A stretch of DNA of 6,053 nucleotides from an uncultured Mycoplasmatota bacterium (GTDB taxonomy: Bacteria > Bacillota_I > Bacilli_A > RF39 > UBA660). The notes under the pieces were generated by a model. The model ran no database searches. It was not told the DNA's origin and saw nothing but the letters and a program-made list of their open reading frames with translations. The stretch is from positions 1 through 6,053 of the forward strand of contig CAMOFW010000044.1 in the NCBI GenBank assembly GCA_946613765.1, in the 5' to 3' direction. Made by a program: the position numbers and the translations under genes. Position 1 is the stretch's first letter. The number at the start of each line of letters is the position of its first letter. Shown piece by piece: positions 1 to 5,892 of this stretch.

Positions 1-42
1 ATTTTTTTTATGTATTATCTTTTATTTTATATTTATAGATTA

Positions 43-48
43 TATAAT
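43..48 (+). promoter_or_regulatory. possible -10 box for the surface-protein gene
   Basis: A perfect TATAAT lies 15 bases before the chosen ATG at 64. No convincing -35 box is visible 16-18 bases upstream, where the sequence is only T-rich. In DNA this AT-rich a TATAAT alone is weak evidence. The start of transcription would fall very close to the Shine-Dalgarno, giving a very short leader. Confidence 0.2.
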
Positions 49-63
49 TATATTGGTGAGAAT

Positions 64-1431
64 ATGAAAAGATGGGTAAAAAATTTAATAATGATTCTTC
101 TTATGATATTATGTGTTACATCATCTTTTTTTGTAATAGAATATGCTAATGAGCATATACAATCAAAAAGTAGTATCAGTGATATAGGAATTGATGAGAA
201 CTCAACTAAAAGTGTGGAAGAAACTATTTCTTCTTTTGATGAAGATAAAGCAGTTGAGAGTAGAACATTTAGTTTTAAATATTATGTTATATTTGCAATT
301 ATTGCTATTATATTAAGTTTTACTTTAAATTATATAATATTAAGTCATTTTAATAGTAATACATATATGGAAACATTTTCATATAATAAAAGATTTTTTG
401 TTTATGTAGTTTCTGCTATATCTTCCACTATTTTATATTTTATGTTTGAATTATTGATGGGGTATATTGTTTTAAATTATAATATGCCTTCAAATAATGT
501 CGAAGAATCTGCATTAATTATTAAGAGTGATTTAACTATTAATCATACAAGTTATAATTCAATACATCCTAATCATAATGCAGTAACAGTAGATGGAAAA
601 TATAAAGTATTTTTAAACAATATATTAGTTACTAAAGCAGCTGATGCTACAAGTTCTGAACAAGGAAATAATGCTGCTGTTTCAGCTAAGAATGGTGCAG
701 ACTTAACTATTAATAATTCCTTATTGAATTCAACAGGTGATTATTCAAGAGGTTTATATGTTGGTGATGAAGGTACAAAAGCCACTATTAATAAGTGTTC
801 TATTATTACTTCTGGTGAACATTCAGGTGCTATTTTTACTAATGCTAAAACTGTTTTAAATTCTTCATCTATTACTACTTCATCAAGTGCAGGTATTACA
901 GTAGCTGATAATGGTATATTAGAATTTAATTCTGGACTTATTCGTATGAGTAATGAAACTACATATAGATATTTCTATTTAAGAAATGATCTTAATGAAA
1001 GAGGATCTTCTACATTTGGTTTAAGTGATGCTATTGTTGAATATGGTAATGGTTCTTTATTTAGTGTAGTTAATAATGACGCTACTATCAATTTATCTGC
1101 TAATATATTTAATTGCTCTACAGATGTTGATAATATATTTACTATTGAAAATTCAAATGTTTTAGTTAATACATATGAACAAAATCTTTCAGGTAAGATT
1201 GTATTAGATAGTACTTCATCACTTACTTATAATGCTCTTGGAAGTATCTATACTGGTGCTATTAATAGTGATAATACTGGTGGATATATTAAAGTAATAT
1301 TAGATAGAAATAGTAGAATGATATTAACTGGTGATACATATATTAGTGAATTACAAAATGAATTTGGATCAAATGATAACATTTATACAAATGGTTATAA
1401 TTTGTATGTAAATGGTAACATAATTAAATAA
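64..1431 (+). CDS. three-helix membrane protein with predicted extracellular beta-helix domain
   Basis: I do not recognise a named family. The ATG at 64 is chosen because GGTGAG (55-60) sits just before it; the frame is also open from 10, but that start has no ribosome binding site. The 455-residue product begins MKRWVK, then has hydrophobic helices at about 7-26, 73-94 and 111-137. An acidic loop (about 28-70) lies between the first two, and a basic stretch (YNKR, about 107-110) precedes the third. By the positive-inside rule the N-terminus is cytoplasmic and the C-terminal 315 residues are outside. That region is rich in Ser, Thr, Asn and Gly with short alternating strands (DLTINNS, KATINKCS, TVLNSSS, ATINLSA), the look of a right-handed parallel beta-helix as in adhesins and pectate-lyase folds. 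No LPXTG anchor, catalytic motif or conventional cleavable signal is apparent. Surface attachment or adhesion is inferred. It is an independent unit ended by the terminator at 1430-1455. Confidence 0.75.
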   Translation: MKRWVKNLIMILLMILCVTSSFFVIEYANEHIQSKSSISDIGIDENSTKSVEETISSFDEDKAVESRTFSFKYYVIFAIIAIILSFTLNYIILSHFNSNTYMETFSYNKRFFVYVVSAISSTILYFMFELLMGYIVLNYNMPSNNVEESALIIKSDLTINHTSYNSIHPNHNAVTVDGKYKVFLNNILVTKAADATSSEQGNNAAVSAKNGADLTINNSLLNSTGDYSRGLYVGDEGTKATINKCSIITSGEHSGAIFTNAKTVLNSSSITTSSSAGITVADNGILEFNSGLIRMSNETTYRYFYLRNDLNERGSSTFGLSDAIVEYGNGSLFSVVNNDATINLSANIFNCSTDVDNIFTIENSNVLVNTYEQNLSGKIVLDSTSSLTYNALGSIYTGAINSDNTGGYIKVILDRNSRMILTGDTYISELQNEFGSNDNIYTNGYNLYVNGNIIK

Positions 1432-1455
1432 TCTCGGGGGTCCGAGATTTTTTTT
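1430..1455 (+). terminator. intrinsic terminator of the surface-protein gene
   Basis: AATCTCGG (1430-1437) pairs perfectly with CCGAGATT (1442-1449) around a GGGT loop, and the T run 1448-1455 follows. The 8-bp stem overlaps the TAA stop codon of the gene. It separates this gene from the candidate toxin promoter that begins 10 bases later. Confidence 0.93.
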
Positions 1456-1464
1456 GGAGTAATT

Positions 1465-1493
1465 TTGACATTCACTCGTAATAATAATATTAG
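1465..1493 (+). promoter_or_regulatory. candidate promoter of the small toxin mRNA
   Basis: A perfect -35 box TTGACA (1465-1470) is followed after 17 bases by TATTAG (1488-1493, 4 of 6 matches to TATAAT). TAATAT at 1485-1490 is an alternative -10 with a short 14-base spacer. Transcription would start near 1500, giving a leader of about 50 nt that contains the hairpin at 1512-1550. The placement directly after a terminator supports a separate transcription unit. Confidence 0.6.
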
Positions 1494-1511
1494 AGGGGTA
1501 TTTATCCTTGA

Positions 1512-1550
1512 TGTTATCTCACTTATTATTTATCGATAAGTGAGGTGATA
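1512..1550 (+). promoter_or_regulatory. leader hairpin sequestering the toxin Shine-Dalgarno
   Basis: CTCACTTAT (1518-1526) pairs perfectly with ATAAGTGAG (1536-1544) across a 9-base loop. The stem can continue outward by six pairs including three G-U wobbles, to 1512/1550. The 3' arm contains GAGGTGAT (1542-1549), an excellent Shine-Dalgarno, so in the folded leader the ribosome site is double stranded. Shine-Dalgarno sequestration by a leader stem is a known property of Fst-type and related type I toxin mRNAs. Activity here is inferred. Confidence 0.6.
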
Positions 1551-1553
1551 ATT

Positions 1554-1622
1554 ATAAGTAAGAAAGATCTATTAATCATAGTATTACTTATAATTATTAT
1601 TTTGTTAATATTGTTTAAGTGA
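1554..1622 (+). CDS. candidate type I toxin: tiny hydrophobic membrane peptide
   Basis: From 1554 the frame reads ISKKDLLIIV then LLIIIILLILFK and stops at TGA (1620-1622), 22 codons. After a short SKKD head it is a single uninterrupted hydrophobic helix ending in Lys, the architecture of small membrane-acting type I toxins such as the Fst group. The Shine-Dalgarno GAGGTGAT (1542-1549) is ideally placed for a start at 1554, but that codon is ATA. This may be a rare start, or an ATG destroyed by one change, which would make this a relic. In-frame alternatives are GTG 1545, which lies inside the Shine-Dalgarno, and ATT 1551. A 7-bp hairpin, TTTAAGT with ACTTAAA, spans the stop codon (1614-1630). 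A 9-bp inverted repeat, GAAAGATCT (1562-1570) and AGATCTTTC (1637-1645), could fold the mRNA on itself. I recognise the layout, not a specific family. Confidence 0.5.
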   Translation: MSKKDLLIIVLLIIIILLILFK

Positions 1623-1662
1623 TACTTAAATATGCGAGATCTTTCAGGGGGATTTTGGTAAC

Positions 1663-1694
1663 AAAAAAAGCATCAAGTTAAAATACTTGATGCT
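1663..1694 (-). terminator. terminator of the antisense RNA
   Basis: On the minus strand AGCATCAAGT pairs perfectly over 10 bp with ACTTGATGCT (plus coordinates 1669-1678 and 1685-1694), with a 6-base loop. A run of seven T follows (1663-1669). On the plus strand the same stem has no T tract after it, so it would not efficiently stop transcription coming from the toxin side. Confidence 0.85.
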
Positions 1695-1736
1695 ATCTAA
1701 AAACTGTGAGATAGCATTAGTTGATAATGCCTCTCT
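1663..1736 (-). ncRNA. candidate antisense antitoxin RNA, about 74 nt
   Basis: A minus-strand promoter (1743-1770) and a minus-strand terminator (1663-1694) bracket a short non-coding transcript running toward the toxin gene. Expected folding is a 5' hairpin (GCATTA 1714-1719 with TAATGC 1725-1730), a mostly single-stranded middle, and the terminator hairpin. An alternative stem pairs 1692-1698 with 1709-1715. The middle carries UAUCUCAC (complement of 1706-1713), which can form eight consecutive pairs, two of them G-U, with GUGAGGUG (1540-1547) over the toxin ribosome site. It is also fully complementary to any toxin mRNA extending past 1663. Size, convergent orientation and targeting match type I antitoxin RNAs such as RNAII of the Fst system. 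Confidence 0.55.
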
Positions 1737-1750
1737 ACCCACATTATATA
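1721..1750 (+). promoter_or_regulatory. possible comEA promoter overlapping the antisense promoter
   Basis: TTGATA (1721-1726, 5 of 6 matches) is followed after 18 bases by TATATA (1745-1750); a perfect TATAAT at 1747-1752 has a less suitable 20-base spacer. If real, it fires to the right from the same AT-rich patch that drives the antisense RNA to the left, so the two would compete. The alternative is that comEA is read from the toxin promoter, since no plus-strand terminator is visible between them. Confidence 0.3.
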
Positions 1751-1770
1751 ATTTATAATTAGAAACTCAA
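1743..1770 (-). promoter_or_regulatory. promoter of the antisense RNA
   Basis: Reading the minus strand, TTGAGT (complement of 1765-1770) is followed after 16 bases by a perfect TATAAT (complement of 1743-1748). Transcription would start near 1736-1735, a purine on the minus strand. The -35 box lies in the loop of the inverted repeat at 1750-1786. Confidence 0.65.
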
Positions 1771-1786
1771 TATTTAATTATAAATT
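1750..1786 (+). repeat. 12-bp perfect inverted repeat upstream of comEA
   Basis: AATTTATAATTA (1750-1761) is the exact reverse complement of TAATTATAAATT (1775-1786), with 13 bases between. It is entirely A/T, so chance is a real possibility. The loop carries the -35 box of the antisense promoter, and the repeat lies in the presumed leader or control region of comEA. A protein operator or an mRNA hairpin are both conceivable. Confidence 0.4.
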
Positions 1787-1830
1787 TAAAATGATTTAGG
1801 GAATGATTAATAATAAAAAGGGGGTGAAGT

Positions 1831-2478
1831 ATGTTTATTAAAAATCATATTAAATTATTTTTAGTAGGTATATGTTTAGTAATCATAGCTGTTGGTTCTT
1901 TTTTAACTTTTTATTTGTTTTTAAATGATAAAGATACTGATGAACCAGGTATTATTTCTTATGTAGAAACCACTACTACGGTTAGTATTACTACTGTAAC
2001 TGAAAACTTCTTTTATGTCGATATTAAAGGATGTGTGGTAAATCCTGGTGTTTATCAGGTAACTGAAAATAATATAGTCAAAGATGTAATTGATATGGCA
2101 GGTGGATTAAAGAAAAATGCTTATACGAATAATATTAATTTATCAATGAAAGTTAAACCTGAGATGGTTATTATTGTTTATAACAAGAATGAAGTTACTT
2201 CAAATTCAAGTACTATTAAGAATGTTACTAATGATGCCAGTATTGTTACTACAACAACATCTAGTAAGAGTAGTAAATCAGAAAGTAATGTAGTAGTTAA
2301 TATTAATACTGCTTCATTAGAAGAATTACAAACAATACCTGGTATTGGTGAAGGTAAAGCCAAAAAGATAATTGAATATAGAAATGATAATAAATTTAAT
2401 ACTATTGAAGATATAAAAAATGTATCTGGAATAGGAGATAGTTTATTTGAACAAATTAAGAATCATATTACAGTATAA
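1831..2478 (+). CDS. comEA: ComEA, competence DNA-binding receptor
   Basis: ComEA is the membrane-anchored receptor that binds double-stranded DNA outside the cytoplasmic membrane and delivers it to the ComEC channel during natural transformation. The 215-residue product has one N-terminal membrane anchor (about 9-31), and an SLBB-type domain at about 61-117 with the hallmark FYVDIKGCVVNPGVYQ. A Ser/Thr-rich linker follows (about 122-152). The C-terminal paired helix-hairpin-helix DNA-binding unit (about 155-213) begins VNINTASLEELQTIPGIG, with hairpins IPGIGEGKA (169-177) and VSGIGDSLF (198-206). Length and domain order are those of Gram-positive ComEA. The start is set by GGGGGTG (1820-1826) four bases before ATG. 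Its 3' end overlaps comEC by 32 bases. Confidence 0.96.
   Translation: MFIKNHIKLFLVGICLVIIAVGSFLTFYLFLNDKDTDEPGIISYVETTTTVSITTVTENFFYVDIKGCVVNPGVYQVTENNIVKDVIDMAGGLKKNAYTNNINLSMKVKPEMVIIVYNKNEVTSNSSTIKNVTNDASIVTTTTSSKSSKSESNVVVNINTASLEELQTIPGIGEGKAKKIIEYRNDNKFNTIEDIKNVSGIGDSLFEQIKNHITV
2433..2437 (+). promoter_or_regulatory. Shine-Dalgarno for comEC inside the comEA coding sequence
   Basis: AGGAG lies nine bases before the TTG at 2447, within comEA codons for the second hairpin motif (GIGD). No ATG or GTG follows in the comEC frame before the first membrane segment, so this site decides the start and implies translational coupling between the two genes. Confidence 0.75.
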
Positions 2479-4501
2479 ATATTTATTTTATTTATTCTTA
2501 ATAATTTGTATTATTATTTCATTTATTAGATTATATTTAATTAATTATTCTTTTTATAACACTAATACTAAAGAAGTAACTGGTTATTTATATAGTAAGT
2601 ATATTGATGGAGATAAATTTAGTTTTATATTAGAAGCAAAAGAAAAAATTAAATGTACTTATTATTTTAAAACAGAAGAAGAAAAAGATTTCTATGATAA
2701 TATTCCCTTAGGTACTTCTTTTAATATAAAAGGTACTTTTAAAGTTCCCGTTACAAATACTATATTTAATACATTTAATTATAAAAAATATTTAAAATCT
2801 ATAAATATAAATTGGACTGTTTCTGTTGATAACATTAATATTATTAACAATCATATTCCTTTTATTTATAAAATAAGAAATATGATTATTGAAAGAATTA
2901 AATCATATAAATCATCTGAATATTTATTGATGTTTATTTTAGGTGATAAGTCGTTAATAGATGGAGACACTTATGGAAAATATAGTAATCTAGGTGTTAC
3001 ACATGTATTTGCTATATCAGGATTACATATATCTTTATTATCAAGTATTTTATTATTGCTATTAAAAAAGTTTAAAGACAATTATAAATACTTTATTGTT
3101 ATTTCTTTTTTATTATTTTATATGTTTTTAACTGGTTTTCAACCATCTATAGTTAGAAGTGTAGTATTCTTTATTGTTCTATATTTAAATAAGAAATTAT
3201 ATTTAGATATGGATCAAAGATGTACTTTATTACTTTCGGTTGGAATAATTTTATTAGTGTTTCCTTATTACATTATTAACTTAGGATTTATATATTCTTC
3301 TATTATTTCATTTTCTTTAATATTTTTTAATTATTTGATTAATGGATCTTTTGTTAGTAAAAGTATTAAGATATCTTTAATAAGTTTTCTTGTATCTTTA
3401 CCAATTACTATTAATAGTTCTTATGAAGTAAATATTTTATCATTTTTAAACAATTTATTCTTTGTTCCATTTATTTCTTTTGTTATATATCCTTTATGTT
3501 TAATATCTCTTATTATTCCTTTTTTAGATAGTTTATTATTTCTTTTACTTAAGTTTATGGAATATATAAGTAATTATTTATTAGTTTATAAAGTTATTAT
3601 TCCTAAGATGAGTGTTCTATATGTTGTTGTTTATTATTTTATACTTTATATATTCTTTCGTAGCTATAAAAAGAAATATTCACTACTTTTAATTAGTTTA
3701 TTAATATTTATTAAATATAATTATTTCTTTGATAATAGTTATTATGTTTATTATCTTGATGTTGGACAAGGAGATACTTCATTAATTAAATATAAGAATA
3801 AAACTTATTTGATAGATACAGGTGGAGTAGTTGAGTATACTAAAGAAAAATGGAAAGTAAAAAAGGAATATAAGAAAAGTGATACTTATATTACTTTCTT
3901 TAAAAGTATAGGATTAGAAAATATAGATTATTTAATTATTACTCATGGAGATTATGATCATATGGGTGATGCTGTAAATCTTGTTAATAACTTTAAAGTT
4001 GATAATGTCATCTTTAATTGTGGTTCTTTAAACAAATTAGAAAAAGAACTTATAAAAGTTTTAGATAATAAACAAATAAAATATTATTCATGTATTACTA
4101 AATTAGATAATTTATATTTTTTACAAACTAAAGAATTTGATAATGAAAATGATAATAGTAATGTTATTTATACTGAATTATATGATTATAAATTTATGTT
4201 CATGGGTGATGCTTCTATTACTACTGAAAAAGAGATATTAGATAAATATAACTTATTAAAGATAGATGTATTAAAAGTTGGACATCATGGAAGTAAGACA
4301 AGTAGTTCTAAAGATTTTATAGAAGTAATTAAACCAGATTATTCAATAATAAGTGTAGGTAAGAATAATAGGTATGGTCATCCGAATAAAGAAGTATTAG
4401 ATATTTTGAAAGATTCTAAAATATATAGAACAGATCAAGATGGAAGTATTATGTTTAAGATTAAAATCAATAAATTAAAAATCGAGACTTGTAGTCCATA
4501 G
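2447..4501 (+). CDS. comEC: ComEC/Rec2 DNA uptake channel with beta-lactamase-fold nuclease domain
   Basis: ComEC carries one strand of transforming DNA across the cytoplasmic membrane; its C-terminal metallo-beta-lactamase domain is thought to degrade the other. The 684-residue product is complete. It has a first membrane helix (about 12-33), an extracellular OB-like domain (about 35-140), then the polytopic Competence domain (about 156-430) with the signature VTHVFAISGLHISLL from 184. The nuclease domain follows (about 433-680) with DVGQGD (438-443), HGDYDH (500-505), MGD ending at Asp588, GHHGS (612-616) and RYGHP (642-646). All expected metal ligands are present. The TTG start at 2447 has AGGAG at 2433-2437 and overlaps comEA. 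From codon 640 onward the DNA repeats a second copy at 5920-5974, so the last roughly 27 residues (KIYRTDQDGSI to ETCSP) could have come with the inserted cassette. No terminator separates it from dinD, whose ATG is 16 bases downstream. Confidence 0.96.
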   Translation: MNKLRIILQYKYLFYLFLIICIIISFIRLYLINYSFYNTNTKEVTGYLYSKYIDGDKFSFILEAKEKIKCTYYFKTEEEKDFYDNIPLGTSFNIKGTFKVPVTNTIFNTFNYKKYLKSININWTVSVDNINIINNHIPFIYKIRNMIIERIKSYKSSEYLLMFILGDKSLIDGDTYGKYSNLGVTHVFAISGLHISLLSSILLLLLKKFKDNYKYFIVISFLLFYMFLTGFQPSIVRSVVFFIVLYLNKKLYLDMDQRCTLLLSVGIILLVFPYYIINLGFIYSSIISFSLIFFNYLINGSFVSKSIKISLISFLVSLPITINSSYEVNILSFLNNLFFVPFISFVIYPLCLISLIIPFLDSLLFLLLKFMEYISNYLLVYKVIIPKMSVLYVVVYYFILYIFFRSYKKKYSLLLISLLIFIKYNYFFDNSYYVYYLDVGQGDTSLIKYKNKTYLIDTGGVVEYTKEKWKVKKEYKKSDTYITFFKSIGLENIDYLIITHGDYDHMGDAVNLVNNFKVDNVIFNCGSLNKLEKELIKVLDNKQIKYYSCITKLDNLYFLQTKEFDNENDNSNVIYTELYDYKFMFMGDASITTEKEILDKYNLLKIDVLKVGHHGSKTSSSKDFIEVIKPDYSIISVGKNNRYGHPNKEVLDILKDSKIYRTDQDGSIMFKIKINKLKIETCSP
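4364..4418 (+). repeat. 55-bp direct repeat, left copy (inside comEC 3' end)
   Basis: This segment, encoding NNRYGHPNKEV and LDILKDS of ComEC, is identical base for base to 5920-5974. It is bounded by mismatches at 4363 (G against A) and 4419 (A against T). It includes the conserved GHP motif of the nuclease domain. It behaves like the left attachment site or crossover segment of a 1556-bp cassette carrying dinD and the DUF488 gene. Confidence 0.97.
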
Positions 4502-4517
4502 GAAGGAAGATTATAAA

Positions 4518-5348
4518 ATGAATGAAATAAAAGAATATACTGAAAAAGTATTTGAAGATATTAAACATATTGATATAAACGGAAGTGAGTATTGGTTAGC
4601 TAGAGAATTACAAAATGTGTTAGGATACCATCAATGGCGAAGCATAAATGATTTAATTGAAAGGGCTAAAACTGCCTGTCAAGAAAGTAAATATAATATA
4701 GATGATCATTTTGCGTTGCACCGCAAAATGGTTGATATAGGATCTAAAACAACACGAAAAATTATAGATTATAAACTATCTAGATATGCATGCTATTTAA
4801 TTGTAATGAATGGAAATCCTCAAAAAGAAATAATAGCGCTAGCTCAAACTTATTTCGCAATCCAAACAAGAAAGCAGGAACTATCTGAATTAGAATATAA
4901 TAATCTAACTGAAGATGAAAAAAGATTATATAGAAGAAATCAAGCAAGAAAAGGTAATTATAATTTGAATCAAACGGCAGTAAAAAGTGGAGTAAAAGAT
5001 TTGGCTAGATTTCATAATACTGGATACAAAGGACTTTATAATGGTGAAACGGCAGATGATATTTTTAAAAGAAAGAAATTAAGATATAGAGAAGATATAT
5101 TAGATAATATTGGGAGCGAAGAACTAGCAGATAATATATTTAGAATTGCTCAAACAGATGCTAAATTAAAGAGAGATAATGTGGATAATGAATATACTGC
5201 GAATTCTGTTCATTATGAAGTAGGCAGGGAGGTTAGAAATAGTATTAAAAGATTAGGAGGGACTATGCCAGAAGATTTACCAACGCCAGATAGAAGTTTA
5301 AAAGAATTAGAAAAAGAGAAAAGAAATCAATTAACTGAAAATAATTAG
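4518..5348 (+). CDS. dinD: DinD family protein (DNA-damage-inducible protein D)
   Basis: The 276-residue product matches E. coli DinD (274 residues) along its whole length. Shared landmarks are the N-terminal EYWLARELQNVLGY (24-37), IDDHF (61-65), LSRYACYLIVMNG (87-99), QTYFAIQTRKQEL (110-122), GYKGLYNG (169-176), VHYEVGREVR (231-240) and LGGTMPEDLPTP (246-257). The N-terminal part resembles BRO-N-type DNA-associated domains. E. coli DinD is SOS-induced and antagonises RecA filaments and strand exchange; the same activity here is inferred. AAGGA (4503-4507) precedes the ATG. It is 16 bases behind comEC with no visible promoter or LexA/DinR-like box (GAAC-N4-GTTC) between, so comEC read-through is likely. 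Several GC-rich codons (GCG, CGA, CGC, CGG-free) contrast with comEC and fit an acquired gene. A 9-bp hairpin lies at 4707-4730. Confidence 0.93.
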   Translation: MNEIKEYTEKVFEDIKHIDINGSEYWLARELQNVLGYHQWRSINDLIERAKTACQESKYNIDDHFALHRKMVDIGSKTTRKIIDYKLSRYACYLIVMNGNPQKEIIALAQTYFAIQTRKQELSELEYNNLTEDEKRLYRRNQARKGNYNLNQTAVKSGVKDLARFHNTGYKGLYNGETADDIFKRKKLRYREDILDNIGSEELADNIFRIAQTDAKLKRDNVDNEYTANSVHYEVGREVRNSIKRLGGTMPEDLPTPDRSLKELEKEKRNQLTENN

Positions 5349-5357
5349 TGATATAAT
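5349..5357 (+). promoter_or_regulatory. extended -10 promoter for the DUF488 gene
   Basis: TG-A-TATAAT forms a perfect extended -10 element starting directly after the dinD stop codon. The best -35 is weak (TTAACT at 5331-5336, 15-base spacer), which is acceptable for an extended -10 promoter. The leader before the ribosome site AGGTGG (5372-5377) would be about ten bases. It would let the downstream gene be expressed independently of the competence operon. Confidence 0.55.
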
Positions 5358-5382
5358 ATGAATTAATTTGTAGGTGGTTTAA

Positions 5383-5859
5383 ATGATTATAAAAGGAACA
5401 AGTTGTTATGCAAATGCAAAAAGCGGCAATTTAGTATCTATTACTGGTGATGGTGGAAATGCGTGGGGATTCTATGGCAATGCATATAAGAAAATGTCAC
5501 CAAGATTATATTTATGGCAATATTATGATCAAAATCCAGATAATTTATCTGAAGAAGGATTAATTGATTGGTATATAAAAGAATTCTACGATTTAAGATT
5601 GAAAGATTTAAATCCAAATGAATTAATGAATATTTTAAAGCAAAAATTTGGAGAAGAAATAATATTACTTTGTCATGAGTTACCTGGATTAAAAATCAAT
5701 AAAGAACACTTTTGTCATAGAAGATTATTAGCAGATTGGATTGAACTTGAAACAGGCATTGTAATTCCTGAATTATCAATTAATGAGTCTGGAAAAATAG
5801 TTCAGGAAGAAATTTATGATTTAAAACCAAAAATAAAGAAATTAATCAAAAAGTACTAA
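5383..5859 (+). CDS. DUF488 family protein
   Basis: The 158-residue soluble product looks like a DUF488 protein. It opens with a SCYANAK segment near the N-terminus, has GFYGNAYKKMSP (29-40) in the position of the family's G-x-x-Y-x-x-L/M-x-P motif, and ends with the typical LLCHELPG (95-102) followed by FCHRRLLADWI (110-120). The Cys and Cys-His-Arg pair is the family's conserved putative active or binding site. No biochemical function is established for the family that I can state, and members are common in accessory and phage-linked DNA. Start is set by AGGTGG (5372-5377), five bases before ATG. It is 34 bases after dinD, has its own promoter-like element and its own terminator, and lies between the two comEC-derived repeats. 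The tail (about 131-158) is Lys/Glu-rich without recognisable motifs. Confidence 0.8.
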   Translation: MIIKGTSCYANAKSGNLVSITGDGGNAWGFYGNAYKKMSPRLYLWQYYDQNPDNLSEEGLIDWYIKEFYDLRLKDLNPNELMNILKQKFGEEIILLCHELPGLKINKEHFCHRRLLADWIELETGIVIPELSINESGKIVQEEIYDLKPKIKKLIKKY

Positions 5860-5890
5860 GAATTATCAATATTGATAGTTCTTTTTATTT
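5859..5890 (+). terminator. intrinsic terminator after the DUF488 gene
   Basis: AGAATTATCA (5859-5868) pairs with TGATAGTTCT (5873-5882) over 10 bp with one T-G wobble and an ATAT loop. TTTTTATTT follows (5882-5890). It closes the cassette a few bases before the orphan comEC fragment. Confidence 0.88.
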
Positions 5891-5892
5891 GT

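Noticed and set aside
10..63. N-terminal extension of the first gene from ATG 10
   Set aside because: No Shine-Dalgarno precedes 10, while GGTGAG sits just before ATG 64, and the extension would add a Tyr-rich stretch ahead of a normal N-terminal membrane helix.
1511..1543. ATG-started 10-codon mini-frame in the toxin leader
   Set aside because: The nearest purine-rich site is about 13 bases upstream and the frame lies in the hairpin arm; kept only as a possible coupling device, not as a gene.
2178..2363. 61-codon minus-strand reading frame
   Set aside because: It is antisense to the Ser/Thr-rich linker and first helix-hairpin-helix of comEA; the hydrophobic translation simply mirrors Thr/Asn-rich codons, and no ribosome site was found.
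5859..5882. palindrome after the DUF488 gene as a possible LexA/DinR operator
   Set aside because: It lacks the GAAC-N4-GTTC layout and is followed by a T run, so a terminator explains it.
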